The translations under genes and the position numbers were made by a program. Positions 27,460 to 36,209 of a stretch of 64,000 bases of DNA are shown piece after piece; positions within the stretch are counted from its first letter, which is position 1; each line of letters begins with the position of its first letter. The notes under the pieces are model-generated. The model ran no database searches, had not been told where the DNA came from, and saw only the letters and a list, made by a program, of their open reading frames with translations. This DNA comes from Bradyrhizobium glycinis (GTDB lineage: Bacteria > Pseudomonadota > Alphaproteobacteria > Rhizobiales > Xanthobacteraceae). The stretch is taken from positions 123,060-187,059 of the forward strand of contig NZ_JACCHQ010000016.1 of the NCBI RefSeq assembly GCF_016031655.1, written 5' to 3'.

Positions 27460-28887
27460 TCATTCCCGTCCCGCCATCTTCCCCTTCTCGCGCGTTGCGG
27501 CCACTACATCCCGCACCAGATCGAACACGCCGTCGGCTTGCGGCGGCGCGTTCGGCGAGCGGCCGAGGCGCACGATCACCAGTTGCTCCGACGGGATCAC
27601 GATGGTGTACTGCCCGATCGTGCCCTTGGCGAAGAAGGCATCGCGCGGCCAGCCGTGCTCCACGCGAAAGTTTGCGCCAAAGCTATCGCCCTGGTTGGTC
27701 CAGAAGCCGGCGCCGATGCCGACCCACGCATTCGGCGTGGCTGTCGCCGAATAGTTCACCCACCCTTCCGGCAAGATGCGCTTGCCGCCGGCGACGCCGT
27801 CATTGAGGTAGAGCTGGCCGAAGCGCGCCCAGCCGCGGGCGGAGGCGAGCATCTCGCTCGACCCCTCGATCGTGCCGACACCGTCGAGCTGGAGCAGCAC
27901 ATGGCGCATGCCGAGCGGAGCGAACAATTCGCGGCGGGCAAGGCGTAGCGCGTCTAGCGGTGTGCCGCCGGCCGCATCGCGGATCAGATGCGAGAGAATG
28001 AGGGTGTTGCCGTCGTGATAATTCCACGCGGTGCCGGGCGCGGTCTGAAGCGGAATGCTCTCGGCATAGGCGGCCATATCCTTTTCCGCGAACTTCATCC
28101 GGTTGACCGGCTCGAAGGCGGAGAGAAGCGAAGCCTGCAGCGAGCTGCCGAGCGCAAGGCCCGCGGTGTGACGCAGCAGCTGGTCGACGGTGATGGCATG
28201 GCGCGGGTCGTCGGGATCCTTCCAGGCGGCGACCGGTGCGCGACCGTCGAGCTTCAGCTTGCCCTGGCGCACCAGCACGCCGATCAGGGCCGAGATCACC
28301 GACTTCGTCATGGAGAAGCCGAGCAGTGGCGTCTCGGGGCCGATGCCGTCGGCGTAGCGTTCGGCGACGACGCGGCCGGCCTTCATCACGACGATGGCGC
28401 GGGTGCGGCGGTAAGGCGGCTGCGCGGGCTCGGCGAAGGCCCGGTCGAGCGCGGCGGCGAGCGCGGGGCTCTGCGGCGGCACGATTGCGGGTCCGGCGAT
28501 CTCGGGCAGCAACGCGGGTCGTTTCTCGTCAGGCGGCAGCTCGACGGCGACGATGCCATCGCCGTGCTCGAGCGTGCAGCCGAGGCCCTCGCGATACACG
28601 GCGTGGCTGCGGCCGATGCCGAACAGCGTCACCGTGACATCCTTGCGGACGCGGTCGACCCTGTAGTCCATCGCCCAGCTGATCAGGCTCGCTCCAGGCA
28701 TGGCATCGGTGGTCTGGGCGAAGTTGCGGCTGGGATCGAGGCCGGAAACGAACGTCTCGGCGCACAGGATGTCGGCGACGAAGCCGGTCGCGACCTTCGG
28801 GATGTCGCGGGCCCGGGCCGCGCCGAGCGCGAGGCCGGCTGCGGCGATGGCGGTAGCGAGAAGGACGATTTTGCGGCGGCGAGTCAC
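27460..28887 (-). CDS. Exported serine hydrolase (class C beta-lactamase family)
   Basis: 475 aa with an N-terminal signal or anchor (VLLATAIAAAGLALGAARA). Catalytic SxxK is SMTK at residues 202-205, in the context LLGFSMTKSVISALIGVLV; a WNYHDGN segment supplies the Tyr-x-Asn-like motif. The 190 residues before the SxxK are longer than usual for the family and form an extra N-terminal domain. GTG start at 28887 is preceded by AGGAGAAAGCAA. Likely a periplasmic esterase, peptidase or transesterase rather than a true beta-lactamase. Its upstream region holds a perfect palindrome and the gene for a membrane AraC-type regulator. Confidence 0.9.
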   Translation of the reverse strand: MTRRRKIVLLATAIAAAGLALGAARARDIPKVATGFVADILCAETFVSGLDPSRNFAQTTDAMPGASLISWAMDYRVDRVRKDVTVTLFGIGRSHAVYREGLGCTLEHGDGIVAVELPPDEKRPALLPEIAGPAIVPPQSPALAAALDRAFAEPAQPPYRRTRAIVVMKAGRVVAERYADGIGPETPLLGFSMTKSVISALIGVLVRQGKLKLDGRAPVAAWKDPDDPRHAITVDQLLRHTAGLALGSSLQASLLSAFEPVNRMKFAEKDMAAYAESIPLQTAPGTAWNYHDGNTLILSHLIRDAAGGTPLDALRLARRELFAPLGMRHVLLQLDGVGTIEGSSEMLASARGWARFGQLYLNDGVAGGKRILPEGWVNYSATATPNAWVGIGAGFWTNQGDSFGANFRVEHGWPRDAFFAKGTIGQYTIVIPSEQLVIVRLGRSPNAPPQADGVFDLVRDVVAATREKGKMAGRE

Positions 28888-29004
28888 TTGCTTTCTCCTG
28901 ATGGGGCCCTTGTCGGGAGGAAGCGGGAGAAGCTGCAGGCGCGCTCGCCGGATTTGAAAGATGGTCTAGCCGAATTCGGACAGCGCTGGTCGATTTCGAA
29001 ATAA

Positions 29005-29020
29005 TGCTGTAATTACAGCA
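29005..29020. promoter_or_regulatory. Perfect 16-bp palindrome, candidate operator
   Basis: TGCTGTAATTACAGCA is a perfect inverted repeat without a loop, 118 bp upstream of the serine hydrolase start and 10 bp past the stop of the AraC-type regulator gene. It lacks the GC-rich stem and T-run of a terminator, so a protein-binding site is more likely. Which protein binds is unknown; the neighbouring regulator is the obvious candidate, although AraC proteins often bind direct repeats. Confidence 0.5.
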
Positions 29021-29029
29021 GCTTGAAAT

Positions 29030-30085
29030 CTAGGCCGCGTTCACCTTGAGCCGCCGATATTCCGTCGGCGTGACGCCGGTGACCGCCTTGAAGGCGCGGT
29101 TGAAGGGGCCGAGTGACTGGAAGCCGGCGTCCATGGCGATGGTGATGACGGGGACCTCGGCCTGGCTGGGATCGGCGAGCGCGGCCTTGGCTTCCTCGAT
29201 GCGGTGGTTGTTCAGGAACACATTGAAGTTGCGATAGCCGAGCCGCTGGTTGATCAGCCGGCGCAGGCGGTATTCGGGGATCTTCAGCCGGGTTGCCAGG
29301 ACGCCGATGGTGATGTTCTCGTGGCGATAGATCCGCTCGTCCGCCATCAGGCGCATCAGGGCGTCGATGAGCTTCTGGTCGGAGTCCTCGGCCACAGGCT
29401 GGACCGGCGCGATCGCCGGTGCGGGCTCTGGCGCAATCGGAAACAGATCGGCGCCATCGACGCGCAACATTGCGTAGGCGATCGCGGCAACGATGCAGGC
29501 GAGCACACCTGTGTTGATCGTGTCGACGACATCGCCCGCGCTGAAGGCAACGAGGATCTGCAGAAGCGCATTCAACCCGCCATAGAGTGCGGCGGCGCAG
29601 ACGATGAAGACGCGCAGGCGGCGGCGACGCTCGACCAGATCGGCGGACCACGATCCAATCGTCTGCGCCACTGCGAGCGCGATGAAGCCGAGCACGATCA
29701 GGTTCACTGCCGTCACGGAAAACCGCGCGTTGCCGCCGGGCGCGATCCAGAGACATCCGACCAGGCTGAAGGCGGTCACCGCGGCCCAGATCAAACCATG
29801 CCACCAGCGCAACCGAAATTCGTCGTCGAACAGAGCGCGCGTGAACAGCCAGAACACGACGATGTTGCCGGTCGACAGCGCAATCAGCGGCGCGTGCCAG
29901 GCCGGAACGAGCGACGACACGCCGATGGAATAGCTCGCGGCGTGCGCCGCCGAGCCGAGCGCGAAGGCCGCGCCGAGGCGGGCCGCGAGCACATTGCGGA
30001 ACTCGGAGACGAGCGAGGCCGCGAGCACCAGCAGCAGCGCGACGCTGGCGGCGCGGAAGGCGAGCTCGGTTGCGGCAAGGGTCAT
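29030..30085 (-). CDS. Membrane-embedded AraC-family transcriptional regulator
   Basis: 351 aa from the start used here. The N-terminal two thirds contains about seven hydrophobic helices (for example ASVALLLVLAASLVSEF, GLIWAAVTAFSLVGCLWIA, VNLIVLGFIALAVAQTIG), and the C-terminal 100 residues form an AraC DNA-binding domain: IGVLATRLKIPEYRLRRLIN, FNVFLNNHRIEEAKAALAD and the second helix-turn-helix AMDAGFQSLGPFNRAFKAVT with GVTPTEYRR. So it appears to be a one-component regulator with a membrane sensor. The start is uncertain: ATG 30085 gives a helix start typical of membrane proteins, ATG 30124 or TTG 30148 would add 13 or 21 residues. Same direction as, and upstream of, the serine hydrolase. 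Confidence 0.85.
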   Translation of the reverse strand: MTLAATELAFRAASVALLLVLAASLVSEFRNVLAARLGAAFALGSAAHAASYSIGVSSLVPAWHAPLIALSTGNIVVFWLFTRALFDDEFRLRWWHGLIWAAVTAFSLVGCLWIAPGGNARFSVTAVNLIVLGFIALAVAQTIGSWSADLVERRRRLRVFIVCAAALYGGLNALLQILVAFSAGDVVDTINTGVLACIVAAIAYAMLRVDGADLFPIAPEPAPAIAPVQPVAEDSDQKLIDALMRLMADERIYRHENITIGVLATRLKIPEYRLRRLINQRLGYRNFNVFLNNHRIEEAKAALADPSQAEVPVITIAMDAGFQSLGPFNRAFKAVTGVTPTEYRRLKVNAA

Positions 30086-30168
30086 CGGATGGCCGAACGG
30101 TCGCGGTTGAAGGCGTCCGAACATCGTTGGTTGCCGCCATTTTTTCAAGGACCATCCGCGCCACAGGT

Positions 30169-30270
30169 GTCATCGCCCGGCCTTGACCGGGCGATCCAGT
30201 ACTCCGAGACGGTTGTGATTGAATCGATGGGCCGCGGAGTACTGGATGCCCCGCTTATGCGGGGCACGAC
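30169..30270. repeat. Family D palindromic repeat, copy 2
   Basis: Arms GTCATCGCCCGGCCTTGACC and GCCCCGCTTATGCGGGGCAC, with the inverted CCAGTACTCCG / CGGAGTACTGG pair between them. Sits in the divergent gap between the AraC-type gene and the pirin gene. Confidence 0.82.
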
Positions 30271-30356
30271 AGCGGAATTTGTCGCGCCGCCTTCGTCGCG
30301 ACGGCGATGGGAAATCCTGCTACGATCGTACTCAACAAAGCTAAAAGGAGTCCCCC

Positions 30357-31274
30357 ATGAGCTGGCAGCCCTCGAACGATCCCGTGCTCGGCGATCCCAT
30401 GTCCTGCGATGCGCTCGATCTCGTCATCGTGCCGCGCACGCGCGATCTCGGTGACGGGTTCGCGGTGCGGCGGGCGTTGCCGCACGGCAAGCGGCAGATG
30501 GTCGGGCCTTTCATCTTCTTCGACCATTTCGGCCCGGTACAGTTCGTCTCCGGCAAGGGCATGGACGTGCGGCCGCATCCGCATATCGGGCTCGCCACCG
30601 TCACCTATCTGTTCGACGGCGCCATCATGCATCGCGACAGCGAGGGCAATGTCCAGGAGATCGCGCCCGGCGCGATGAACCTGATGACGGCCGGACGGGG
30701 CATTGCCCATTCCGAGCGCACGCCGGACGCGCAGCGCGCCTCGGGCCAGAAGATGCTCGGCCTGCAAAGCTGGATCGCGCTGCCGGCGGGCTCCGAAGAG
30801 ATCGCGCCGTCGTTTCAGCATTATGCGGCGGGCGACCTGCCGATGATCTCCGAGCGCGACTTCACCGCGCGGGTGATCGCGGGCTCCACCTTCGGCATCA
30901 CCTCGCCCGTCTCGATGGTCTCGCCCTGGTTCTACACCGAGGTCACGGCGGCCGCGGGCGCGACTGTGCCGCTCGACCCCGATCATGAGGAGCGGGCGAT
31001 CTACCTGGTCGACGGCGAGGTCGAGATCGCTAACGAGCACTACGAGGGGCCGCGCCTGCTGATCTTCCGGCCCGGCGACCGCATCACCGTGAAGGCGCTT
31101 CAAGCCACGCGGATGATGTTTCTCGGGGGCGATGCGCTGGAAGGCCCGCGCCACATCTGGTGGAATTTCGTCTCGTCCAGCAAGGAGCGGATCGAGCAGG
31201 CCAAGCAGGACTGGAAAACCGGGCGCTTCGCGCCAGTTCCGCAGGAGCACGAGTTCATTCCGCTGCCGGAATAG
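30357..31274 (+). CDS. Pirin family protein
   Basis: 305-aa bicupin of the pirin family. The N-terminal cupin carries the metal-binding histidines in VRPHPHIGLATVTYLFDGAI followed by MHRDSEG; the C-terminal Pirin_C domain lies about 180-290 (ERAIYLVDGEVEIANEHYEG). Some bacterial pirins oxidise quercetin or modulate metabolic enzymes, but no fixed role exists for this branch. Start ATG follows AAAAGGAGTCCCCC, a strong Shine-Dalgarno. Confidence 0.92.
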   Translation: MSWQPSNDPVLGDPMSCDALDLVIVPRTRDLGDGFAVRRALPHGKRQMVGPFIFFDHFGPVQFVSGKGMDVRPHPHIGLATVTYLFDGAIMHRDSEGNVQEIAPGAMNLMTAGRGIAHSERTPDAQRASGQKMLGLQSWIALPAGSEEIAPSFQHYAAGDLPMISERDFTARVIAGSTFGITSPVSMVSPWFYTEVTAAAGATVPLDPDHEERAIYLVDGEVEIANEHYEGPRLLIFRPGDRITVKALQATRMMFLGGDALEGPRHIWWNFVSSSKERIEQAKQDWKTGRFAPVPQEHEFIPLPE

Positions 31275-31337
31275 GCTAATCCGGTGTCCGGCCGCGCAAC
31301 CGAATGCGGCTGGATTCCTTGTGCGAAGGCTTTGCCG

Positions 31338-32252
31338 ATGACCACCATGCTCTCCAGCGACCTGCCGCTCCCCAAGATCGGACGCGGCAAGGTGCGCGAT
31401 ATCTATGCCGTCGACGACGACCGCCTGCTGCTCGTCACCACCGACCGCATCAGCGCCTTCGACGTCGTGATGGGCGAGACCATCCCGATGAAGGGCGCGG
31501 TGCTGACGCAGATCAGCGCGTGGTGGTTCAATGAGCTGGAAGGCGTGGTGCCGCACCACATGATCAGCGCGGATAGCGACGAGATCGTTGCGGCCGTACC
31601 GGCACTGAAGGCTCATCGCGACCAGATCCTCGGCCGCGCCATGCTGTGCAAACGCACCACTGTGTTTCCGATCGAATGCGTGATCCGCGGCTATCTCTCA
31701 GGCTCCGCCTGGAAGGAATATGCCGCGAGTGGCACGCTCGCGGGCGAGAAGCTGAAGCCAGGCCTTGTCGAGAGCGAGAAGCTGGAGCCTGCGATCTTCA
31801 GCCCGGCGACCAAGGCCGAGAGCGGCCATGACGAGAACATCACCATCGCGAAGATGCGCGCGGTGGTCGGCGACGACGTCGCCTACACGCTGGAAAGCAT
31901 GACGCGCGCGATCTACACGCTCGGCGAGGAGCTCGCCCGCGAGCAGGGCATCATCATCGCCGACACCAAGTTCGAGTTCGGTCGCGACAAGGACGGCCGC
32001 ATCATCCTGATCGACGAGGTGATGACGCCGGATTCGTCGCGCTTCTGGGCAGTGGACGCCTACAAGCCGGGCCAGCCGCAGGCGAGCTTCGACAAGCAGC
32101 CCCTGCGCGACTATCTCGACGCCGAGCGCCGCGCCGGCCGCTGGAACGGCGACGCCCCGCCGCCGCCGCTGCCGGCCAGCGTGGTGGACGCGACCAGCAA
32201 GCGGTATCTCGAGGCGTATCGGCGCGTGACGGGGAATGAGCTGAAGATTTAG
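31338..32252 (+). CDS. purC: Phosphoribosylaminoimidazole-succinocarboxamide synthase
   Basis: 304-aa SAICAR synthetase, the purine biosynthesis enzyme that joins aspartate to CAIR with ATP. Motifs visible: GRGKVRDIYAVDDDRLLLVT, TDRISAFDVVMGETIPMKGA, the conserved ECVIRGYLSGSAWKEY, and EVMTPDSSRFW. The length is that of the longer SAICAR synthetase subgroup (about 300 aa) rather than the short type (about 240-255 aa), and alphaproteobacteria often encode both. Start at 31338 (MTTMLSSDLPLPKIGRG) is chosen over an upstream frame opening that lacks similarity. Confidence 0.95.
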   Translation: MTTMLSSDLPLPKIGRGKVRDIYAVDDDRLLLVTTDRISAFDVVMGETIPMKGAVLTQISAWWFNELEGVVPHHMISADSDEIVAAVPALKAHRDQILGRAMLCKRTTVFPIECVIRGYLSGSAWKEYAASGTLAGEKLKPGLVESEKLEPAIFSPATKAESGHDENITIAKMRAVVGDDVAYTLESMTRAIYTLGEELAREQGIIIADTKFEFGRDKDGRIILIDEVMTPDSSRFWAVDAYKPGQPQASFDKQPLRDYLDAERRAGRWNGDAPPPPLPASVVDATSKRYLEAYRRVTGNELKI

Positions 32253-32274
32253 GGTTCGCTACCCCTGCGCGCTC

Positions 32275-32355
32275 CGTCGTTGCGAGCGTAGCGAAGCAAT
32301 CCAGAGTCGTTCCGCGGAGGGATTCTGGATTGCTTCGCTGCGCTCGCAATGACGG
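32275..32355. repeat. Family C palindromic repeat, copy 1
   Basis: CGTCGTTGCGAGCGTAGCGA and CGCTGCGCTCGCAATGACGG arms with inner AAGCAATCCAGA / TCTGGATTGCTT. Copies at 44087, 50018 and 52523. Between convergent genes. Confidence 0.88.
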
Positions 32356-32418
32356 GGAGAGGCCGGTGGGCCTCTCCGACATCTCCACCTGGCTCACATC
32401 GCCAGACAACGGCGGCTC

Positions 32419-33912
32419 TCACACCCCCGCCATCATCACGTATTTGATCTCGACATATTCTTCCATGCCGTGACGCGAACCTTCGCGGCCGAGGCCACTT
32501 TCCTTGACGCCGCCGAAGGGCGCGACCTCGGTGGTGATGAGGCCGGTGTTGACGCCGACCATGCCTGATTCCAGCGCTTCGGCGACGCGCCAGACGCGGC
32601 CGATATCGCGGGAATAGAAATACGAGGCAAGGCCGAACGGCGAGGCGTTGCACATCGCGATGACGTCGGCCTCGTCCTTGAAGCGGATCACGGGCGCGAG
32701 CGGTCCGAAGGTCTCCTCCTGCGACACCAGCGAGTCCGGCTTGACGTCGGCCAGCACCGTCGGCTCGAAGAAGGAGCGGCCGAGCTCGCTGCGCTTGCCG
32801 CCGGTAACCACCTTGGCGCCGCGCTTCACCGCGTCGGCGATGTGCCGCTCGACCTTGTCGACCGCCTTCATGTTGATCAGCGGACCCTGCGTGACGCCAC
32901 TCTCGGTGCCGTCGCCGAGCTTCATCGCCGCGACCTTCTTCGATAGCTTCTGCACGAACTCGTCGTAGATCTTGTCCTGGGCGTAGATGCGGTTGGCGCA
33001 GACGCAGGTCTGGCCCATGTTGCGGTATTTCGAGACGATCGCGCCTTCGACCGCCGCATCGATGTCGGCATCGTCGAACACGATGAAGGGCGCGTTGCCG
33101 CCGAGCTCGAGGCCGAGCCGCTTCACGCCGACCGAGGCCTGCTGATAGAGGATCTTGCCAACCGCGGTGGAGCCGGTGAAGCCGACGAAGCGCACCGCCG
33201 GATGCTCGCACAGCACCTTGCCGATCGGCGGCGCGTCACCCGTGATGATGTTGAGCACGCCCTTGGGAATGCCGGCCCTCTCGGCGAGCACGGCCAGCGC
33301 CAGCGCCGACAACGGCGTCTCGTTGGCGGGCTTGAGCACCACGGTGCAGCCGGCCGCCAGCGCCGGGGACACTTTGCGCGTGATCATCGAGTTCGGGAAA
33401 TTCCACGGCGTGATCGCACCGCAGACGCCGATCGGCTGCTTGATCGCGAGCAGGCGCGCATCGGCGCGCTGGGTCGGGATGGTCTCGCCATAGACGCGGC
33501 GGGCTTCTTCGGCAAAAAACTCGATATAGGCGGCGCCGATATCGACCTCCCCGAGCGCCTCGGTGAGCGGCTTGCCTTGCTCGGAGGTGAGGATCAGCGC
33601 GAGATCCTCGCGGTTCGCGGTGATCAGCTCGAACCATTTGCGCAGGATGTTGGAGCGCTGCTTGGCCGTGTGCTTGGCCCAGCCCGGGAACGCGCGCTCG
33701 GCGGCTTCGACCGCCCGGGTGGTGTCATGTGCACCAAGCTGCGGCACCTTGGCGAGCTCGACGCCGGTGGCGGGATTGTTGACGGCGAAGACCGGCGTGC
33801 CGACCCAGGCGCCGTCGATGTAGCAGGCCTCCTTCAAGAGCGACGGGTCCTTCAACCGGTCGCGCAGGGTGGCGGTGGCTTGCGGGGCGCGTGCGGCGGC
33901 GGTCGGTGTCAT
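32419..33912 (-). CDS. gabD: NAD(P)-dependent succinate-semialdehyde dehydrogenase
   Basis: 497-aa aldehyde dehydrogenase oxidising succinic semialdehyde to succinate in GABA breakdown. The cofactor-binding stretch is GAITPWNFPNSMITRKVSPA, the catalytic Glu lies in LELGGNAPFIVFDDAD, and the catalytic Cys in RNMGQTCVCANR, where the second cysteine two residues later is typical of GabD. The C-terminal EVAPFGGVKESGLGREGSRH and the terminal EYVEIKYVMM are also GabD-like. Start at 33912 (MTPTAAARAPQATATLRD) chosen; an upstream in-frame start would add 24 residues. Specificity is inferred from family motifs. Confidence 0.9.
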   Translation of the reverse strand: MTPTAAARAPQATATLRDRLKDPSLLKEACYIDGAWVGTPVFAVNNPATGVELAKVPQLGAHDTTRAVEAAERAFPGWAKHTAKQRSNILRKWFELITANREDLALILTSEQGKPLTEALGEVDIGAAYIEFFAEEARRVYGETIPTQRADARLLAIKQPIGVCGAITPWNFPNSMITRKVSPALAAGCTVVLKPANETPLSALALAVLAERAGIPKGVLNIITGDAPPIGKVLCEHPAVRFVGFTGSTAVGKILYQQASVGVKRLGLELGGNAPFIVFDDADIDAAVEGAIVSKYRNMGQTCVCANRIYAQDKIYDEFVQKLSKKVAAMKLGDGTESGVTQGPLINMKAVDKVERHIADAVKRGAKVVTGGKRSELGRSFFEPTVLADVKPDSLVSQEETFGPLAPVIRFKDEADVIAMCNASPFGLASYFYSRDIGRVWRVAEALESGMVGVNTGLITTEVAPFGGVKESGLGREGSRHGMEEYVEIKYVMMAGV

Positions 33913-34069
33913 GGCGTACTCCCTGGGGCGATCGGATCGGCCCGGAATATAGGAGCAAGCGATGTCCAATGCACCGCCCCACAACGCACATCTGCTGGGA
34001 GTAAGCCGGGAGCCTCAGGTTACTCACCTCTCCCGACGGGGAGAGGTTGGCCTCGCGATCAAGGAACGG

Positions 34070-34390
34070 TCAGGCCGCGCCGCTCATATAGGTCTCGCGG
34101 CGGCCGATCATGCGCTCGGCCGCGGCCTTGGCGTCCGCCTTGGTGGACGTCGCGCAGGTCCGGTATTCGAGATCGGGAACGTGGGAGGTGTCGCGACGGC
34201 CGAACCACGATTTCGAGCCGACTGGCAGCAGCGCCAGCGCCTGCGCCAGATTGTCGACGGCGCCGAAGGAATAGAGAGCGCCGGTACCGGCGACGCGAAC
34301 CTCGTAAATGCCGGGCGAAATCGGCGCCTCCAGGTTCTCGCCCCGTCCGGGACGGGGATAGCGCTTCCATTCGCTCCAGGTCGAAATCAT
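34070..34390 (-). CDS. Small hypothetical protein
   Basis: 106 aa, soluble, no signal peptide. The frame extends 15 residues further upstream, but ATG 34390 follows a strong Shine-Dalgarno (GAGGGGGACCTCAG), so I use it. The first half (SPGIYEVRVAGTGALYSFGA) looks like a small beta-rich fold with an Arg/Trp-rich surface, and the second half (STKADAKAAAERMIGRRETY) is helical. It resembles a conserved unknown family in this genus. Transcribed divergently from the serine hydrolase at 34737. Confidence 0.72.
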   Translation of the reverse strand: MISTWSEWKRYPRPGRGENLEAPISPGIYEVRVAGTGALYSFGAVDNLAQALALLPVGSKSWFGRRDTSHVPDLEYRTCATSTKADAKAAAERMIGRRETYMSGAA

Positions 34391-34736
34391 CTGAGGTCCC
34401 CCTCGCGGCCGGCAGCAGCCGCCCATTGGCGTCACGTCTGAACGTCATCGGCCGATTTGGCCGCGTGCTGAAACGCCGCAACGCACAAAATGTTTCAAGT
34501 GAATCAAACACGCAAAACATACCGTCGAGGCTTGTCCACGGTCACGGTGGGCTGCGTTCGTCCACCGCAGATTGTGACGGAGTGTTGCAGTTCAGCCGCC
34601 CTGTCGTCCTGCGCCGGCCGCAGACCGTCAAGTCACGACATCGCGACCATGGCGGGCATCCGAACGCGCTTGCCGCGCAGGACATGCCGGAGGACAATCG
34701 AGCACTTCCAATAATAATCAAACCCGAGGAAACGCC
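34391..34736. other. Divergent promoter region
   Basis: 346 bp between the small hypothetical gene and the serine hydrolase gene. The middle part (about 34480-34530) is A/T-rich compared with its surroundings, as expected for divergent promoters, but I cannot pick reliable -35/-10 pairs. No coding frame or palindromic repeat seen. Confidence 0.5.
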
Positions 34737-35933
34737 ATGCAAAGCCAAGCCCAGATCGATGAGATTCTGCGTCAGAAGTGCGAGACCAAGGAGATTCCGG
34801 GCGTCGTCGCCATCGCGGCCAGCGGCCGCGACGTGCTGTATCAGGGCGCGTTCGGCAAGCGCGACCTGTCCAGGCCCGATGCGATGAGTGTTGACAGCGT
34901 GTTCTGGATCGCGTCGATGACGAAGGCAGTGACAACAGCGGGCGCGATGCAGCTGGTCGAGCAGGGCAAGCTGTCGCTGGATGCGCCGATCAGCGATGTC
35001 TTGCCCGATCTCGCCAATCCGCAAGTGCTCGAAGGCTTTGATGCCAAGGGCGAGGCGAAGCTGCGGCCGGCCAAGGGGCCGATCACGCTGCGCCAGCTCA
35101 TGACCCACACCGCCGGCTTCTGCTACAACATGTGGAACGGCGATCTCGCGGTCTATCTGGACAAAAACGGCATCCCCGCCATCACCACCTGCCAGAACGC
35201 GGCATTGAAGACGCCGATCATGTCCGACCCCGGCACGCGTTGGGAATACGGCACCAATATCGATTTCGTCGGCAAAGCCGTGGAGGCCGCCAGCGGCAAG
35301 CGGCTCGACGCGTACCTGCGCGACAATCTGTTCGCGCCGCTCGGCATGCGCGACACCGCTTTCAAGATCACCGACGACATGCGCAAGCGCCTGGTCGGCA
35401 TGCATGCCCGGGGCGAGGACGGCCAGCTGGCAGCGATCCCGTTCGAGCTGGAGCAGGAGCCGGAATTCCACATGGGCGGCGGCGGCCTCTATTCGACCGC
35501 GGGCGACTACATCAAGTTCACCCAGATGATCCTGAACAAGGGCCACGGCAACGGCAACCAGGTGCTGAAAGCCGAGACGGTCGCGACGATGGGACAGAAC
35601 CACATCGGCGATCTCGCCATGGGCAAGATGACGACGGCGGCGCCGATGTACACCAACGACGTCGATCTCTACCCGGAGCAGGTGAAGAAGTGGGGCCTCA
35701 GCTTCATGATCAACACGCAAAAGACCGCCGAGGGCCGCAGCGCCGGCAGCCTCGCCTGGGCGGGCCTCGCGAACACCTATTACTGGATCGACCCGGCGCG
35801 CGACGTCACCGGCGTGATCCTGATGCAGCTGCTGCCGTTCGCGGATGCAAAATGCCTGGAGGCGTTCGCTGGCTTCGAGCGCGGCGTTTATGCCGGGCTC
35901 GATGCTGCCGGAAGCGGGCAGAAGGCGGCGTGA
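34737..35933 (+). CDS. Serine hydrolase (class C beta-lactamase / esterase family)
   Basis: 398 aa, no signal peptide, so probably cytoplasmic and more like family VIII carboxylesterases (such as EstB) than a beta-lactamase. The SxxK motif is SMTK at residues 60-63 (FWIASMTKAVTTAGAMQLVE), and the Tyr motif is WEYGTNIDFVGKA near residue 170. The stretch YPEQVKKWGLSF-like LYPEQVKKWGLSFMINTQKT and SAGSLAWAGLANTYYWIDPA towards the C-terminus are typical of this subgroup. Start has AACCCGAGGAAACGCC upstream. The second serine hydrolase of this type in the window; the one at 27460 is exported. Confidence 0.92.
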   Translation: MQSQAQIDEILRQKCETKEIPGVVAIAASGRDVLYQGAFGKRDLSRPDAMSVDSVFWIASMTKAVTTAGAMQLVEQGKLSLDAPISDVLPDLANPQVLEGFDAKGEAKLRPAKGPITLRQLMTHTAGFCYNMWNGDLAVYLDKNGIPAITTCQNAALKTPIMSDPGTRWEYGTNIDFVGKAVEAASGKRLDAYLRDNLFAPLGMRDTAFKITDDMRKRLVGMHARGEDGQLAAIPFELEQEPEFHMGGGGLYSTAGDYIKFTQMILNKGHGNGNQVLKAETVATMGQNHIGDLAMGKMTTAAPMYTNDVDLYPEQVKKWGLSFMINTQKTAEGRSAGSLAWAGLANTYYWIDPARDVTGVILMQLLPFADAKCLEAFAGFERGVYAGLDAAGSGQKAA

Positions 35934-35999
35934 GGGGGCGCATGGCTCTCACATCCTCAGCCGTATCGCGGTAAGCGACGGCCGAGACACGAACTCCCA

Positions 36000-36208
36000 T
36001 CCTCCCCTGGAGGGGAGGATCGGTTCGCATGCAGCGAAGCGGCATGCGAACCGAGGTGGGGTGAAGCCGCGGCAAAGGTCTGGATCGCGAAGCGATGCGG
36101 TTTCAGAGAACGCAGAGGCCCCATAAGCACTGAATGTGCCGAGAGACCGTCACCCCACCCCGCTCGCGCTGCGCGCGATCGACCCTCCCCCTCCAGGGGA
36201 GGGTAAGA
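36000..36208. repeat. Family A palindromic repeat, copy 3
   Basis: CCTCCCCTGGAGGGGAGGAT at the left, an inner GGTTCGCATGC / GCATGCGAACC pair, CACCCCACCCCGCTCGCGCT and CCTCCCCCTCCAGGGGAGGG at the right. It ends directly at the stop codon of the PfkB kinase gene on the other strand. Confidence 0.85.
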
Positions 36209-36209
36209 G

